A stretch of DNA of 64,000 bases from RYN-230 sp963834515 (GTDB lineage: Bacteria > Actinomycetota > Actinomycetes > Streptosporangiales > Streptosporangiaceae), in contig CAWICB010000002.1 of assembly GCA_963834515.1 (NCBI GenBank), forward strand, positions 1 to 64,000, read 5' to 3'. Below, piece after piece: positions 25,997 through 34,428 of the stretch. How positions within the stretch are numbered: the stretch's first letter is position 1; each line of letters opens with the position of its first letter. A program made the translations under genes and the position numbers. The notes beneath the pieces are model-generated. The model worked only from the letters and a program-made list of their open reading frames with translations, did not search any database and was not told the origin of the DNA.

Positions 25997-26809
25997 TCAG
26001 CAGAAGAGGGCGAGCGGACCGGAGGATGGTCGCGCGACAGAACGACCTGATCTGCATCGCGATCGGAAGCAGCAGCCCTGCCGACTCGTGTGATAGGTCG
26101 ACAGCCAGACGATGCCTCGCCGCTCAATCAGGTCGAGGTTCTCTCGCAGGAAAAGCTTCCAGCCCTTGTCCGCCGCGGTGCCGTGCACGAGCATCACGCG
26201 CAGGCGGGGCACGAGGCCCATCAAGTCACGGAGAGGCTGAACACCTGCCAGTAACTGGTCGGTGGTGGGGTCGCTGTTGATGTACCACGGGTAGGCGTTC
26301 CACGGGACGACCTCCGCGTAGTCGATTCCGGCTTCATCGAGGAACTGCCCCATCCGCTCGGCGCTGGGGTCGTCGTTCTCGATCGAGAGAAAACCGCTGC
26401 CCTTGGTCCCGCCAGCCTTGGGGCCCGGATCCCGGGAGATACTCAACGCCAGCGCATCGACTCCTCCGCACATCGGAGGGATATACGGAGGGTGGCCGGC
26501 GTCGTCTTTCGCACCGAGCTCATCAATGAACCGGTTGATCAGCTCCACGTTGCCGGTATAGCGGCGCGCCCACTGGTCATCACGAAAATCCTTGTCCCGC
26601 ATACGCCGCGCCATGCCAGGGTCCTCCATCAACGCCCGAGATTTCACAGACGCAAGAAGCCTTGTTCTCAACCAGTGGTTGTAATCATGCTTTGCCGGAC
26701 CATGCAGGCTCGCCGGCGAAAGACTGTTGGCATCCAGCCTGGCGACCCGGCGGGGGAAGAACCCGCGCCGCCACCGGCCACGCGCAGAACATCCGGCTCG
26801 GCACATCAC
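25997..26809 (-). CDS. Uracil-DNA glycosylase superfamily-like protein
   Basis: 270 residues. The core (PYIPPMCGGVDALALSISRD, PGPKAGGTKGSGFLSIENDD, DYAEVVPWNAYPWY, VMLVHGTAADKGWKLF, WLSTYHTSRQ) is a UDG-superfamily domain found in actinomycetes, with the DPGPKA loop in the place of the water-activating motif and a HxSRQ-like late motif. DNA repair activity is inferred, not shown. The last 30 residues (GCCFRSRCRSGRSVARPSSG) do not look like the family and may follow a frameshift. Start is uncertain: ATG 26809 opens the frame, while ATG 26629 (MEDPGMARRM) is nearer the conserved domain. Confidence 0.6.
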   Translation of the reverse strand: MMCRAGCSARGRWRRGFFPRRVARLDANSLSPASLHGPAKHDYNHWLRTRLLASVKSRALMEDPGMARRMRDKDFRDDQWARRYTGNVELINRFIDELGAKDDAGHPPYIPPMCGGVDALALSISRDPGPKAGGTKGSGFLSIENDDPSAERMGQFLDEAGIDYAEVVPWNAYPWYINSDPTTDQLLAGVQPLRDLMGLVPRLRVMLVHGTAADKGWKLFLRENLDLIERRGIVWLSTYHTSRQGCCFRSRCRSGRSVARPSSGPLALFC

Positions 26810-26846
26810 CGGAGGCTGGTCCAGAGCACCCGCCGCGAATACCTAA

Positions 26847-26935
26847 CGGCGGATATCGCTCGCCAGGCGGTGCGCTGCGCAAACTACTGCCCGTGACGGG
26901 TGCCCCGATAGCTCCTTCGCGCCGGATCGCCGATT
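26847..26935 (+). repeat. Dispersed direct repeat, right copy
   Basis: Partner of 23041-23127. Same orientation, with the final 19 bases identical (26917-26935). Together the copies bracket 3.7 kb carrying the phosphatase relic, the APC permease and the UDG-like gene. Confidence 0.6.
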
Positions 26936-27137
26936 CGGGCGTGGCGATCCCGCCTCGGGCGCCCGACGCAGGGCCGCCCCGAACTTCTCGTTCTGGCGTC
27001 GGGAAGCGTCAGCGATCGGGCGGGCCCGTGCCGAGTGGCAGCGGCGGGTCAGCAGCGGTAAGCCTTCCGGGTGTGCGGTCTGGCGTGATGGCGCGTGCCA
27101 GCTGGCAGCTGCCGCCGCCTGGCCGGCCTTCTAGGCT

Positions 27138-29882
27138 GTGGCCGTGGAGACCCTCACGTTCTTGTTCACCGACATTGAGGGCTCGACGGCGCTGCTCGGG
27201 CGGCTGGGAGAACACGATTACGCGCGCATGCTGGCCGGTCATCACGCACTGATCCGGTCGGCGCTGGCCGCGCATGAGGGTAGGGAGGTGGACACGCAGG
27301 GGGATGCGTTCTTCGCGGTGTTCTCCTCGCCACGGGCGTGCATGGCGGCGGTGCTGGAGACGCAGCTGGCGATTGACGCCCATGCGTGGCCGGGCGGGGA
27401 GCAGGTGCGGGTGCGGATGGGTGTGCATTGCGGTGAAGCGGCGAGGACGGCTAGTGGGCTGGTGGGGCTGGAGGTTCACCGGGCCGCTCGGGTGGCTGCC
27501 GTGGCCTGGGGAGGCCAGGTGCTGGTGTCGGAGGCGGCGGCGGTGCTGGTGCGCGACTGGCTGCTGCCGGGCGCGGCGCTGGCCGATCTGGGCAGCCATC
27601 GGCTGAAGGACCTGGGCCGCCCTGAGCGGATCTTCCAGCTGCGCGCGGCGGGTCTGCAAGCGGAGTTCCCGCCGTTGCGCTCGCTGGGCAGCCCGGCGCT
27701 GCCGAACAATCTGCCCACCCAGCTGTCGACGTTCATCGGCCGGGAGCGGGAGGTCTCTGAGGTCCGGGCGCTGGTGGAATCCGCTCGCCTGGTCACCTTG
27801 ACCGGGGCTGGCGGCGCCGGCAAGACGAGGCTGGGGCTGCAGGTGGCCGCCGAGCTGCTGGATGGGTCCGGGGATGGGGTGTGGCTGGCGGAGCTGGCCA
27901 CGGTCACCGACCAGGACGCGGTGGCGGCGGCCATCTCGCAGGCGCTGCAGCTGGCCGTCAACCCGGGCCGACCGGTGCTGGAGGTCCTGCTGGATGCCCT
28001 GGCGCCGCAGGACGTGCTGATCGTGCTGGACAACTGCGAGCATCTGATCGGCGGCTGCGCCAAGGCCGCGGAGGCGATCGTGCGGCGCTGCCCGCGGGTG
28101 CATCTGCTGGCCACCAGCCGCGAGCCGCTGGGCATCGGCGGGGAGACCATCTACCGGGTGCCGTCGCTGTCGCTGCCCGGGCCCGGCGATCCCGGCTCCG
28201 GAACGCCCGGGTCTTCTGATGCGGTGGCGCTGTTGGCAGAGCGCGCTCGGGCGCAGGGCATCGCCTTGCCCGTTGATGAGGAGGGCGGGCCGCTGGCGGT
28301 GTCGGTGTGCCGGCGGTTGGACGGGATGCCGCTGGCCATCGAGCTGGCCGCGGCCCGGCTGCGGTCGATGTCGCTGGCTGAGCTGCATGACCGGCTGGAT
28401 CAGCGGTTCCGGCTGCTGACCGGGGGCAGCCGCACCGCGCTGGAACGGCAGCAGACGCTGCGGGCGACGGTCGGCTGGTCCTACTCGCTGCTGACTGCCG
28501 CCGAGCGGGTGCTGCTGGGGCGCCTGCCGGTGTTCGGCGGCAGCTTCGACCTGGACGCCGCCGAGGCGGTGTGCGGGTTCGGCGACATCGACCCTCTCGA
28601 TGTGTCCGGCCTGCTCGGGTCGCTGGTGGACAAGAGCCTGGTCGTGGCCGAGCCGACCTCAATGGCCTTGCGGTACCGGCTGCTGGAGACGATCCGGCTG
28701 TTCGCCGCTGAGCGGCTGGCCGAGGCCGGCGGCCAAGAGGCGGCGACGGTCGCGCGGATGCACTGCGCGCATTTCCTGGCCGTCGCCGGGGAGGCCGCTG
28801 CTCACCTGACCGGGCCGGAGCAGGGCAGCTGGCTGGCCCGGCTGGACGCCGATCAGCCCAACATGCGGCGCGCCGCCGGGCATGCGGCCGACCGTCCGGA
28901 CGGGACCGCGCTGGTGCTGCGCCTGGGCGTGGCGCTCGACCGCTACTGGAGGGCCCGTTCCCGGCTGCAGGAGGCCTTCGGGCTGCTCGTGCCGGTGCTC
29001 CGGCGGCCCGACGCCCGCGCGGACCCCGCGCTGTTCGCCGCAGCGCTGGTCACCGCCACGTGGGCCGCTTGCTGGATTGACATCGCCACGGCGCGGCACC
29101 TTGCTGAACAGGCGGTCCAGGTCGCACGGCAGCTGGGCGACGACCGGCTGCTCATCAGGTCCCTTGCGGCACTGTGCGACGCATATTTCTGGGCCGGCGA
29201 GCCGGACATAGGGCGCCCTTTCGGGCAGGAGGCTGTCGAGCGCGCCCGCAGGCTCGGCGACGACGTCCTGCTGGCCAGGAGCTTGCTCCTGTATCTCCTG
29301 ACCATCGACCCGGCCAGGTCCAGGCAATTGTTCGCCGAAGCGATCGCCTGCACCGAACGATCCGGCGACCATCTCACTAACTCCGCCCTGCACAGCAACG
29401 CCGGCTGCGCTGCCCTGGACACTGGGGATATCCCCGCCGCCCGGGCTCACCTGGAAGCCGCGGCGCAAGCCGGCCAGCAGATCGGCTACCAAGACATGAT
29501 CGTGATGGCGATCATGGGCCTGGTCTTGCGCGCGGAGGGAGACCTCGACGGCGCCCGGTCCATGCTCGAGGCCGCCGTGCGGAACGGCCGCCGGACCGGG
29601 GACAGCAAAGGCATAGCCGGCGCCGCCCTTTACATGGCGTGCCTGGCCGGCGATGCAGGCGACTGGGACCGGGCGGCTACGCTGCACGGCGCCGCGCAGG
29701 CGCTTCAGGACCGGATGAGCATTCCGTGGGAGGAGTTCGACACGCGCCGCCGCCAAGACAGCCTCGACCAAGCGCGTGCGCACCTGGGCGACGAGCAGTT
29801 GGAGCGCGCCTACGCCCAGGGCATGGCACTCAGCCTCGAGAAGGCCCTCGACCTGGCTCTCCGAAGACCGGGTCCGGCCTGA
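27138..29882 (+). CDS. Cyclase-like, NB-ARC-type ATPase and TPR regulator
   Basis: 914 residues. A class III nucleotide-cyclase domain fills residues 5-170 with FLFTDIEGST and TQGDAFFAVF holding the two metal Asp (12 and 56). A STAND ATPase follows: P-loop LTGAGGAGKT (221-230), Walker B VLIVLDNCEHL, sensor LLATSREPL and GMPLAIELAAARL. The rest is helical TPR-like repeats. The cyclase site is probably degenerate: the purine-specifying position is Asp52 rather than Lys, and His114 stands where the transition-state Asn is expected. It may therefore be a signalling ATPase rather than a cAMP source. GTG 27138 or 27144 can start it. Confidence 0.85.
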   Translation: MAVETLTFLFTDIEGSTALLGRLGEHDYARMLAGHHALIRSALAAHEGREVDTQGDAFFAVFSSPRACMAAVLETQLAIDAHAWPGGEQVRVRMGVHCGEAARTASGLVGLEVHRAARVAAVAWGGQVLVSEAAAVLVRDWLLPGAALADLGSHRLKDLGRPERIFQLRAAGLQAEFPPLRSLGSPALPNNLPTQLSTFIGREREVSEVRALVESARLVTLTGAGGAGKTRLGLQVAAELLDGSGDGVWLAELATVTDQDAVAAAISQALQLAVNPGRPVLEVLLDALAPQDVLIVLDNCEHLIGGCAKAAEAIVRRCPRVHLLATSREPLGIGGETIYRVPSLSLPGPGDPGSGTPGSSDAVALLAERARAQGIALPVDEEGGPLAVSVCRRLDGMPLAIELAAARLRSMSLAELHDRLDQRFRLLTGGSRTALERQQTLRATVGWSYSLLTAAERVLLGRLPVFGGSFDLDAAEAVCGFGDIDPLDVSGLLGSLVDKSLVVAEPTSMALRYRLLETIRLFAAERLAEAGGQEAATVARMHCAHFLAVAGEAAAHLTGPEQGSWLARLDADQPNMRRAAGHAADRPDGTALVLRLGVALDRYWRARSRLQEAFGLLVPVLRRPDARADPALFAAALVTATWAACWIDIATARHLAEQAVQVARQLGDDRLLIRSLAALCDAYFWAGEPDIGRPFGQEAVERARRLGDDVLLARSLLLYLLTIDPARSRQLFAEAIACTERSGDHLTNSALHSNAGCAALDTGDIPAARAHLEAAAQAGQQIGYQDMIVMAIMGLVLRAEGDLDGARSMLEAAVRNGRRTGDSKGIAGAALYMACLAGDAGDWDRAATLHGAAQALQDRMSIPWEEFDTRRRQDSLDQARAHLGDEQLERAYAQGMALSLEKALDLALRRPGPA

Positions 29883-30559
29883 TCGCTGCCGTCGCCTGAC
29901 CCCGGGGCGGTCATGATCGGCCAAACCCGGCGGCCAGGCGCGGATACCGCGGTCGCGGTCGAGCCGGAGGCCACCGAGCATTCAGATCATTCGCTATGCG
30001 CGGTCATGACCGCAGCAACTCTGCGCCCGGTGGCCGCTCATGAACGGCGGATACTTGCGCGGAGGTCACTGACGATCGGTCACGCTCCGCGCTCGGCACT
30101 AGACGCTGGCGCGCAGGCATCGCGATCGTCAAGCAGGATACTGACCTGACGGAGTGCTCGCACTCCTCCCAGCTGCGACCGCTGCAGACATTCGGTTGTT
30201 GACGTACCTCATCGCGGCTACGGATGTGGCTGCTGAGGGCGTGGCTGTGATGACCTGGCGGCTTGTGCCCTAGCCGTGGCGACAGCAATCTCTTGCTCGG
30301 AGCCCGGAGAACTAAGGTCACAGCCCGCGAAAGCAACTGCCGATGCTGCCGGGCATTGACGTACCCCGCTGGTGCTGAACGGTGACGCCGACCGGATCCG
30401 GCCGCCCGGGAGGGGCGAGATCCCGGGAGACCAGGCGCCAGGCCGTGATCGTGACTCGACATGATCGACGGCGACGGCGTAAAGTCCGCAGGATATCCGC
30501 CTGGAGATCGTCTGGGGAGGCGCTCGCGGGTCGGGCTAATGGGGATCGGGGGGAACCGC
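29883..30559. other. Intergenic, no recognisable gene
   Basis: 677 bases. Open frames on the minus strand (for example across 30004-30798) have no family resemblance and lack an initiation site. Repeated GGTCATGA-like words near 29910 and 30005 are the only visible pattern. Confidence 0.4.
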
Positions 30560-30850
30560 ATGGCGTATGGCGTGGTCCATAAGTTCGCTGGTGGCACCAA
30601 GGAACAGTACGAAGCATCGATAGCGGCAGTACATCCGGAGGGCGGAGGACTGCCTGAAGGGCAGCTGTTCCATGCCGCGGGCCCATCGGCCGGCGGCTGG
30701 ACGATCATCGCAGTGCATGACTCGCGGGAGGGCTGGGAGCGGTTCCGCGATGGCATCCTCATGCCCCGTATGGCGCAGGGAATCGCCGGTGGCTTCACTG
30801 CCCCTCCCGAGGAGACCGGGTTCGAGATCTACAACGAGGTCACGGCCTAG
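30560..30850 (+). CDS. Small ferredoxin-like-fold (ABM-like) protein
   Basis: 96 residues starting MAYGVVHKFAGGTKEQYEAS. The sequence (strand, helix with EQYEASIAAVHP, then GWTIIAVHDSREGWERFRDG and a C-terminal FEIYNEV strand) fits dimeric alpha-beta barrel proteins of the antibiotic-biosynthesis-monooxygenase/EthD type that are common in actinomycetes. No catalytic residues can be assigned. ATG 30560 follows GGGGGGAACC. It stands alone. Confidence 0.65.
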   Translation: MAYGVVHKFAGGTKEQYEASIAAVHPEGGGLPEGQLFHAAGPSAGGWTIIAVHDSREGWERFRDGILMPRMAQGIAGGFTAPPEETGFEIYNEVTA

Positions 30851-30973
30851 CCGCGCGCAGTTCCAGGGCTGCTGCCTGGCGACGGGTAAGCCCGGCGGCT
30901 ATCGCGGCGAAGGCACAACGAGAGTCTGGCGCGGGAGCCCCGCTCATCGCGCATCGGAGGATGTCTTCTATTC

Positions 30974-31115
30974 GGCTACGGGCGTCTCCCGAGGCCTGAG
31001 CGCGCCGGTAGGCGATGAGGACTACGTTCCGCTCACCGGGCAGGGCGGCCGGGGGTGCCACCTCGCGCCCGTCGAGATCACGCGCAGCCAGCTGCGGAAA
31101 CGACACCCCCACCAT
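30974..31115 (-). pseudogene. N-terminal fragment of a redoxin-like protein
   Basis: Residues VSFPQLAARDLDGREVAPPA and ALPGERNVVLIAYRR match the start of thioredoxin-fold peroxiredoxin-like proteins (the DLDGRxVxLP strand and the ERNLVLVAFRR strand). The following sequence loses similarity after about residue 47, and no catalytic Cys appears. Either the gene was truncated by deletion or it is frameshifted. Confidence 0.4.
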
Positions 31116-31170
31116 TAGCTGAGCGTATGCCGGGCGCCCCTTGGTGGAGGTCGGGTGGCATTGCGGTTGG

Positions 31171-31599
31171 TCAGAGTTGGCTGAGCGCTTTGTGCATGCC
31201 GGTCTCTGCTTCGGTGCCGAGTCGCTCGAAGGCGGGCCTGAGCAAGGGGGCGAGGAGACGGGATGCGCCTTTGAAGGTGAATTCGGCTGTGTAGGTCACC
31301 TCGGTGGTGGCATCGACGCTGCGGAAGCTCATGGTGTCGAGGGCGATGACCGTCTTGTTCTCGCCGCGGAGTTGAATGCGCTTACCGGGGATGAAGTCTC
31401 GGACGATGTATGTCAGCTGGGTCTCCCGGCCGAGGAACCTCGAGGTGTTGAGGTAGGTGGTGCCGATTCCTCCGTCGCCGTGGTGGTTCACGGTGACCAC
31501 GGTGCCCGGGTCCCACTCGGTGGTTGTGGTGAAGTCGGAGAGGTAGCCGAATACCGCGTCCAGCGGCTTGTTGACGACCACGGTCTTCTGCACTCTCAT
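31171..31599 (-). CDS. SRPBCC (START-like) family protein
   Basis: 142 residues starting MRVQKTVVVNKPLDAVFGYL. The opening strand-helix (VNKPLDAVFGYLSDF), TEWDPGTV, and the long C-terminal helix (RLLAPLLRPAFERLGTEAET) are those of the Bet v1-like SRPBCC fold, which binds hydrophobic ligands such as lipids. It is the last gene of the lipid operon, 41 bases after the SDR stop. It may carry the modified fatty acid or its precursor. ATG 31599 is preferred to 31665 since the fold starts there. Confidence 0.8.
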   Translation of the reverse strand: MRVQKTVVVNKPLDAVFGYLSDFTTTTEWDPGTVVTVNHHGDGGIGTTYLNTSRFLGRETQLTYIVRDFIPGKRIQLRGENKTVIALDTMSFRSVDATTEVTYTAEFTFKGASRLLAPLLRPAFERLGTEAETGMHKALSQL

Positions 31600-31640
31600 G
31601 GCGTCCTTAGCTTCTTCCTGGTTGGTCGGGGCGGTGCGGG

Positions 31641-32387
31641 TCAGGCGATTGAGGTGCGGGCCCACAGCGCCGTCCAGGCGCGGGCGGGGACGAGGCGTGC
31701 GGTCTTCATCAGCAGGGCCATCCGCGCGGGGAAGACGATCTCGGTGCGGTCGCGCTCAAGGCCGTTGCAGATGGACCGTGCGGCTTGGCCGGCATCGATG
31801 ATGAACGGCATGGGGAAGGGGTTGCCGGCGGTGAGGTCGGTGCGGACGAAACCGGGGCTGATGGTCGTCACGTGCACCCCGGTCCGGGCGATGTGCGCGC
31901 GCAGCGACTCGAGCAGGTTGATCTGGGCGGCCTTGGTCGCTCCATAGGCCTCGGCGCCAGCGAGCCCGCGGTAGCCGGCTACGGAGGCGATGCCGGCTAT
32001 GGTTCCGCTCCGCCGCTCCAGCATCGCGGGCAGGATCGCCGCGATGGAGTTGCTCATGCCGGTGAGATTGACCCGGATGTGGCGGTCGAAGACGTCGGTG
32101 TCCCAGTCGCCTGGATCCATCTGCTTCCAGTAGCCCGCGGACAGCACGGCGAGGTCGATCGGGCCCAGCTCCTCCCGGACTTGTGCTGCAGCGGCTGCGA
32201 CGGAGGTGGCATCGGTGACGTCGGCGGGGAGGATGAGCATGTCCCCGCGGGCAACGTCCTGGAGCTGCTGCCTGCGGCGGGCAGAGACCGCGACGGTCGC
32301 GCCACGGCGCAGGAGTTCGCGGGCCACGGCGGCGCCGATTCCGCTGGACCCGCCGATGACCCAGGCAATCTTGCCATCCAGCGTCAT
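31641..32387 (-). CDS. SDR family oxidoreductase of the lipid operon
   Basis: 248 residues. Motifs: IGGSSGIGAAVA (cofactor), LSAGYW at the NNAG position, SVAGYRGLAGAEAYGATKAA with the active Tyr-x3-Lys, and SPGFVRT. The Arg in SARRR after strand 2 suggests NADPH. It overlaps the end of the CFA-synthase-family gene by ATGA, so it is co-translated. In related operons an SDR of this type accompanies the methyltransferase and FAD enzyme, presumably acting on the fatty-acyl product or a carbonyl intermediate. Confidence 0.85.
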   Translation of the reverse strand: MTLDGKIAWVIGGSSGIGAAVARELLRRGATVAVSARRRQQLQDVARGDMLILPADVTDATSVAAAAAQVREELGPIDLAVLSAGYWKQMDPGDWDTDVFDRHIRVNLTGMSNSIAAILPAMLERRSGTIAGIASVAGYRGLAGAEAYGATKAAQINLLESLRAHIARTGVHVTTISPGFVRTDLTAGNPFPMPFIIDAGQAARSICNGLERDRTEIVFPARMALLMKTARLVPARAWTALWARTSIA

Positions 32388-33631
32388 GCCGGCACCCGGG
32401 TCATCTGAAGCTGGCTGACCCCGAGGTAGCCGCTGCGGAAGCCGGCTTCGCTGTAGGCGAGGTAGAACTCCCACTTACGGCGGAAGGGCTCATCGAAGCC
32501 CTGGGCGTGCAGGTGGGGCCACTGGTCAAGGAAGCGTTCCCGCCACAGGCGCAGGGTGCGGGCGTAGTGCGGCCGCAGCTCGTGCTGCCGCGCCACGCGC
32601 AGCGTGGTGTGGGCCGCGAGGACGTCGTCGACCGCTTGCAGAGACGGGATGATGCCGCCGGGGAAGATGTGCTTCTGGATCCAGCTGAAACTGCGCCGGG
32701 TGGCGAGAAAGCGGTCGTGGGCCATGGTGATGGCCTGGAGGCCGATCCTGCCACCGGGAGCAAGGAGCCGGTCAAGGGTGGCGAAGTAGGCGGGCCAGTA
32801 GGCCTCCCCGACGGCCTCGATCATCTCGACACTGACGATGGCGTCGTACTCGCCGTTGACCTCGCGGTAGTCCTGCACGCGCACCTCGATGAGCCCGGAG
32901 AGCCCGGCGGCTGCCACCCGCTCGCGGGCCAGCCGCATCTGCTCGTGGGAGAGGGTGATCGCCGTGACGCGGGCACCGCGCTGGGCGGCGCGGATGGCCA
33001 GCGACCCCCAGCCCGATCCGATTTCCAGCACCCGGCTGCCTGCCTGGACACCCGCGAGGTCGAGGATGCCGTCGATCTTGCGCAGCTGCGCCTCCTCGAG
33101 CCGGTTCGCCGACGCGATCGGGCTGCTGTCGTCGAACCAGGCACTCGAGTAGCTCATCGTCGGGTCCAGGAAGGCGGCGAAGAGGTCGTTGCTGAGGTCG
33201 TAATGGGCGGCGATGTTGGCTCGCGAGCCGTCGAGGGTATTCTCCTGGCTCGCTGGGACGCGTCTGTCGACGAGGGCACGCAGCCGCTGCAGGGGTGCCG
33301 GGATCAGTGTGGTCACCCGCGAGGCGAAGGGTGTCAGCAGGTCGGCCAGGTCGGTGCCAGGCCCGGCCCGCCAGTCCCCGGCCGTGTAGGCCTCACCGAA
33401 TCCGATCTTCGCGTCCCGGCCCAGCCGGGCGAAGAACGCGGCGGGGCGGACGACCTCGAACTGAGGCGACGCCGGCGATCCCCCTCCGAGTGTCCGGCCG
33501 TCGGGATAGGTGACCCGGATGGGTACCTTGGCCACGGCGCGCTCGAAGATGATCCGGGCGATGGTAGCGCGCATGGGCGCCCGCGGGCGTTTGGTGAGCG
33601 CGGGCCAGCCGATAGGGGTGGAGATGGTCAT
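32384..33631 (-). CDS. Cyclopropane-fatty-acyl-phospholipid synthase family methyltransferase
   Basis: 415 residues. CFA-type enzymes transfer a methyl/methylene group from SAM to a double bond in phospholipid acyl chains at the membrane face. It has an N-terminal domain, the AHYDLSNDLFAAFLDPTMSY segment preceding the SAM fold, motif I VLEIGSGWGSLA, SVEMIEAVG, and the C-terminal LRVARQHELRPHYARTLRLW, all family hallmarks. ATG 33631 begins MTISTPIGWP. With a FAD oxidoreductase and DUF1365 beside it, the product could be a cyclopropane, 10-methyl or furan-type fatty acid; the sequence does not decide. Confidence 0.88.
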   Translation of the reverse strand: MTISTPIGWPALTKRPRAPMRATIARIIFERAVAKVPIRVTYPDGRTLGGGSPASPQFEVVRPAAFFARLGRDAKIGFGEAYTAGDWRAGPGTDLADLLTPFASRVTTLIPAPLQRLRALVDRRVPASQENTLDGSRANIAAHYDLSNDLFAAFLDPTMSYSSAWFDDSSPIASANRLEEAQLRKIDGILDLAGVQAGSRVLEIGSGWGSLAIRAAQRGARVTAITLSHEQMRLARERVAAAGLSGLIEVRVQDYREVNGEYDAIVSVEMIEAVGEAYWPAYFATLDRLLAPGGRIGLQAITMAHDRFLATRRSFSWIQKHIFPGGIIPSLQAVDDVLAAHTTLRVARQHELRPHYARTLRLWRERFLDQWPHLHAQGFDEPFRRKWEFYLAYSEAGFRSGYLGVSQLQMTRVPA

Positions 33632-33633
33632 GT

Positions 33634-34428
33634 TCAGATACCTGCCTGACGGATGTGGTTCGGGTGCGAGCGGATGGGCAGGCCACGCAGCCAGAGCCAG
33701 ACGCCGTGCACCCGGATCAGGGCCGAAACCCGCTGGGTCATCAGGGGCTGGCGGATGAGCAGCCGGGCCAGGGCCCGGCGGGTGGCGTGTTCTGGCCGGC
33801 CCCGGAAGGCCGCCGAGAACACGACAGCGCCCTCGCGGCGCAGCGTCACGGTCGTGGACACCCGCTCCGGCGTGAGGGTGAAGCGCAGCCCGTACGTGCC
33901 GGTGACGTCGAAGAACGGGGAGACGTGGAAGTCCTTGCCCGTCACGGCGATCCCCGCCTCGTCGGGGTGCAGGAGATAGGCGTGCCGCTCCCGGTAGGTG
34001 TTGTGGACCTCCGCGACGATGCAGGCGAGCCGCCCGCTGCTGTGGTAGCACCAGAAGACCGACAGCGGGTTGAAGACGTGGCCCAGGACGCGGGCGCTAC
34101 CGAGCATGAGGACCCGGCCTCGGTCACCGAGGTCGATGCCGTTGAGCGCCAGGTAGTTCTCGATGTTGGCCTTGATCGTCAGGTGCGGGGCACCGAGGTG
34201 ATCCTCGCTGCTGAAGTGCGCGAACGGCCTGAGGTATCCGGGCTGCCTGGGGACTGAGTCGAGGTCGATGAGCCACAGGTAGATCCGGTGCCGGAAGGCA
34301 TGGCGGACTGGTCCTGGGCGCCGGTGCATGACCTGGCCGACGACCAGCGCTGGCAGCGCGGGCAACTGGATCAGTTCGCGGGCCGGTCCGGTCGTCTCCG
34401 CGACGGTCATCAGGGGGCCGGCGCTCAC
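33634..34428 (-). CDS. DUF1365 family protein
   Basis: 264 residues. The family pattern is clear: VMHRRPGPVRHAFRHRIYLW, FNPLSVFWCYHSSGRLACIV, NTYRERHAYLL, KDFHVSPFFDVTGTY, and the basic end (IRVHGVWLWLRGLPI). The biochemical role of DUF1365 is unproven; it nearly always accompanies an FAD amine-oxidase-like enzyme and a CFA-synthase family protein. The stop is two bases before the methyltransferase ATG, and its start overlaps the FAD gene by ATGA. Confidence 0.85.
   Translation of the reverse strand: MSAGPLMTVAETTGPARELIQLPALPALVVGQVMHRRPGPVRHAFRHRIYLWLIDLDSVPRQPGYLRPFAHFSSEDHLGAPHLTIKANIENYLALNGIDLGDRGRVLMLGSARVLGHVFNPLSVFWCYHSSGRLACIVAEVHNTYRERHAYLLHPDEAGIAVTGKDFHVSPFFDVTGTYGLRFTLTPERVSTTVTLRREGAVVFSAAFRGRPEHATRRALARLLIRQPLMTQRVSALIRVHGVWLWLRGLPIRSHPNHIRQAGI

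Noticed and set aside
30004..30798. Minus-strand 264-residue frame
   Set aside because: Antisense to the small ABM-like gene over half its length, no family features.
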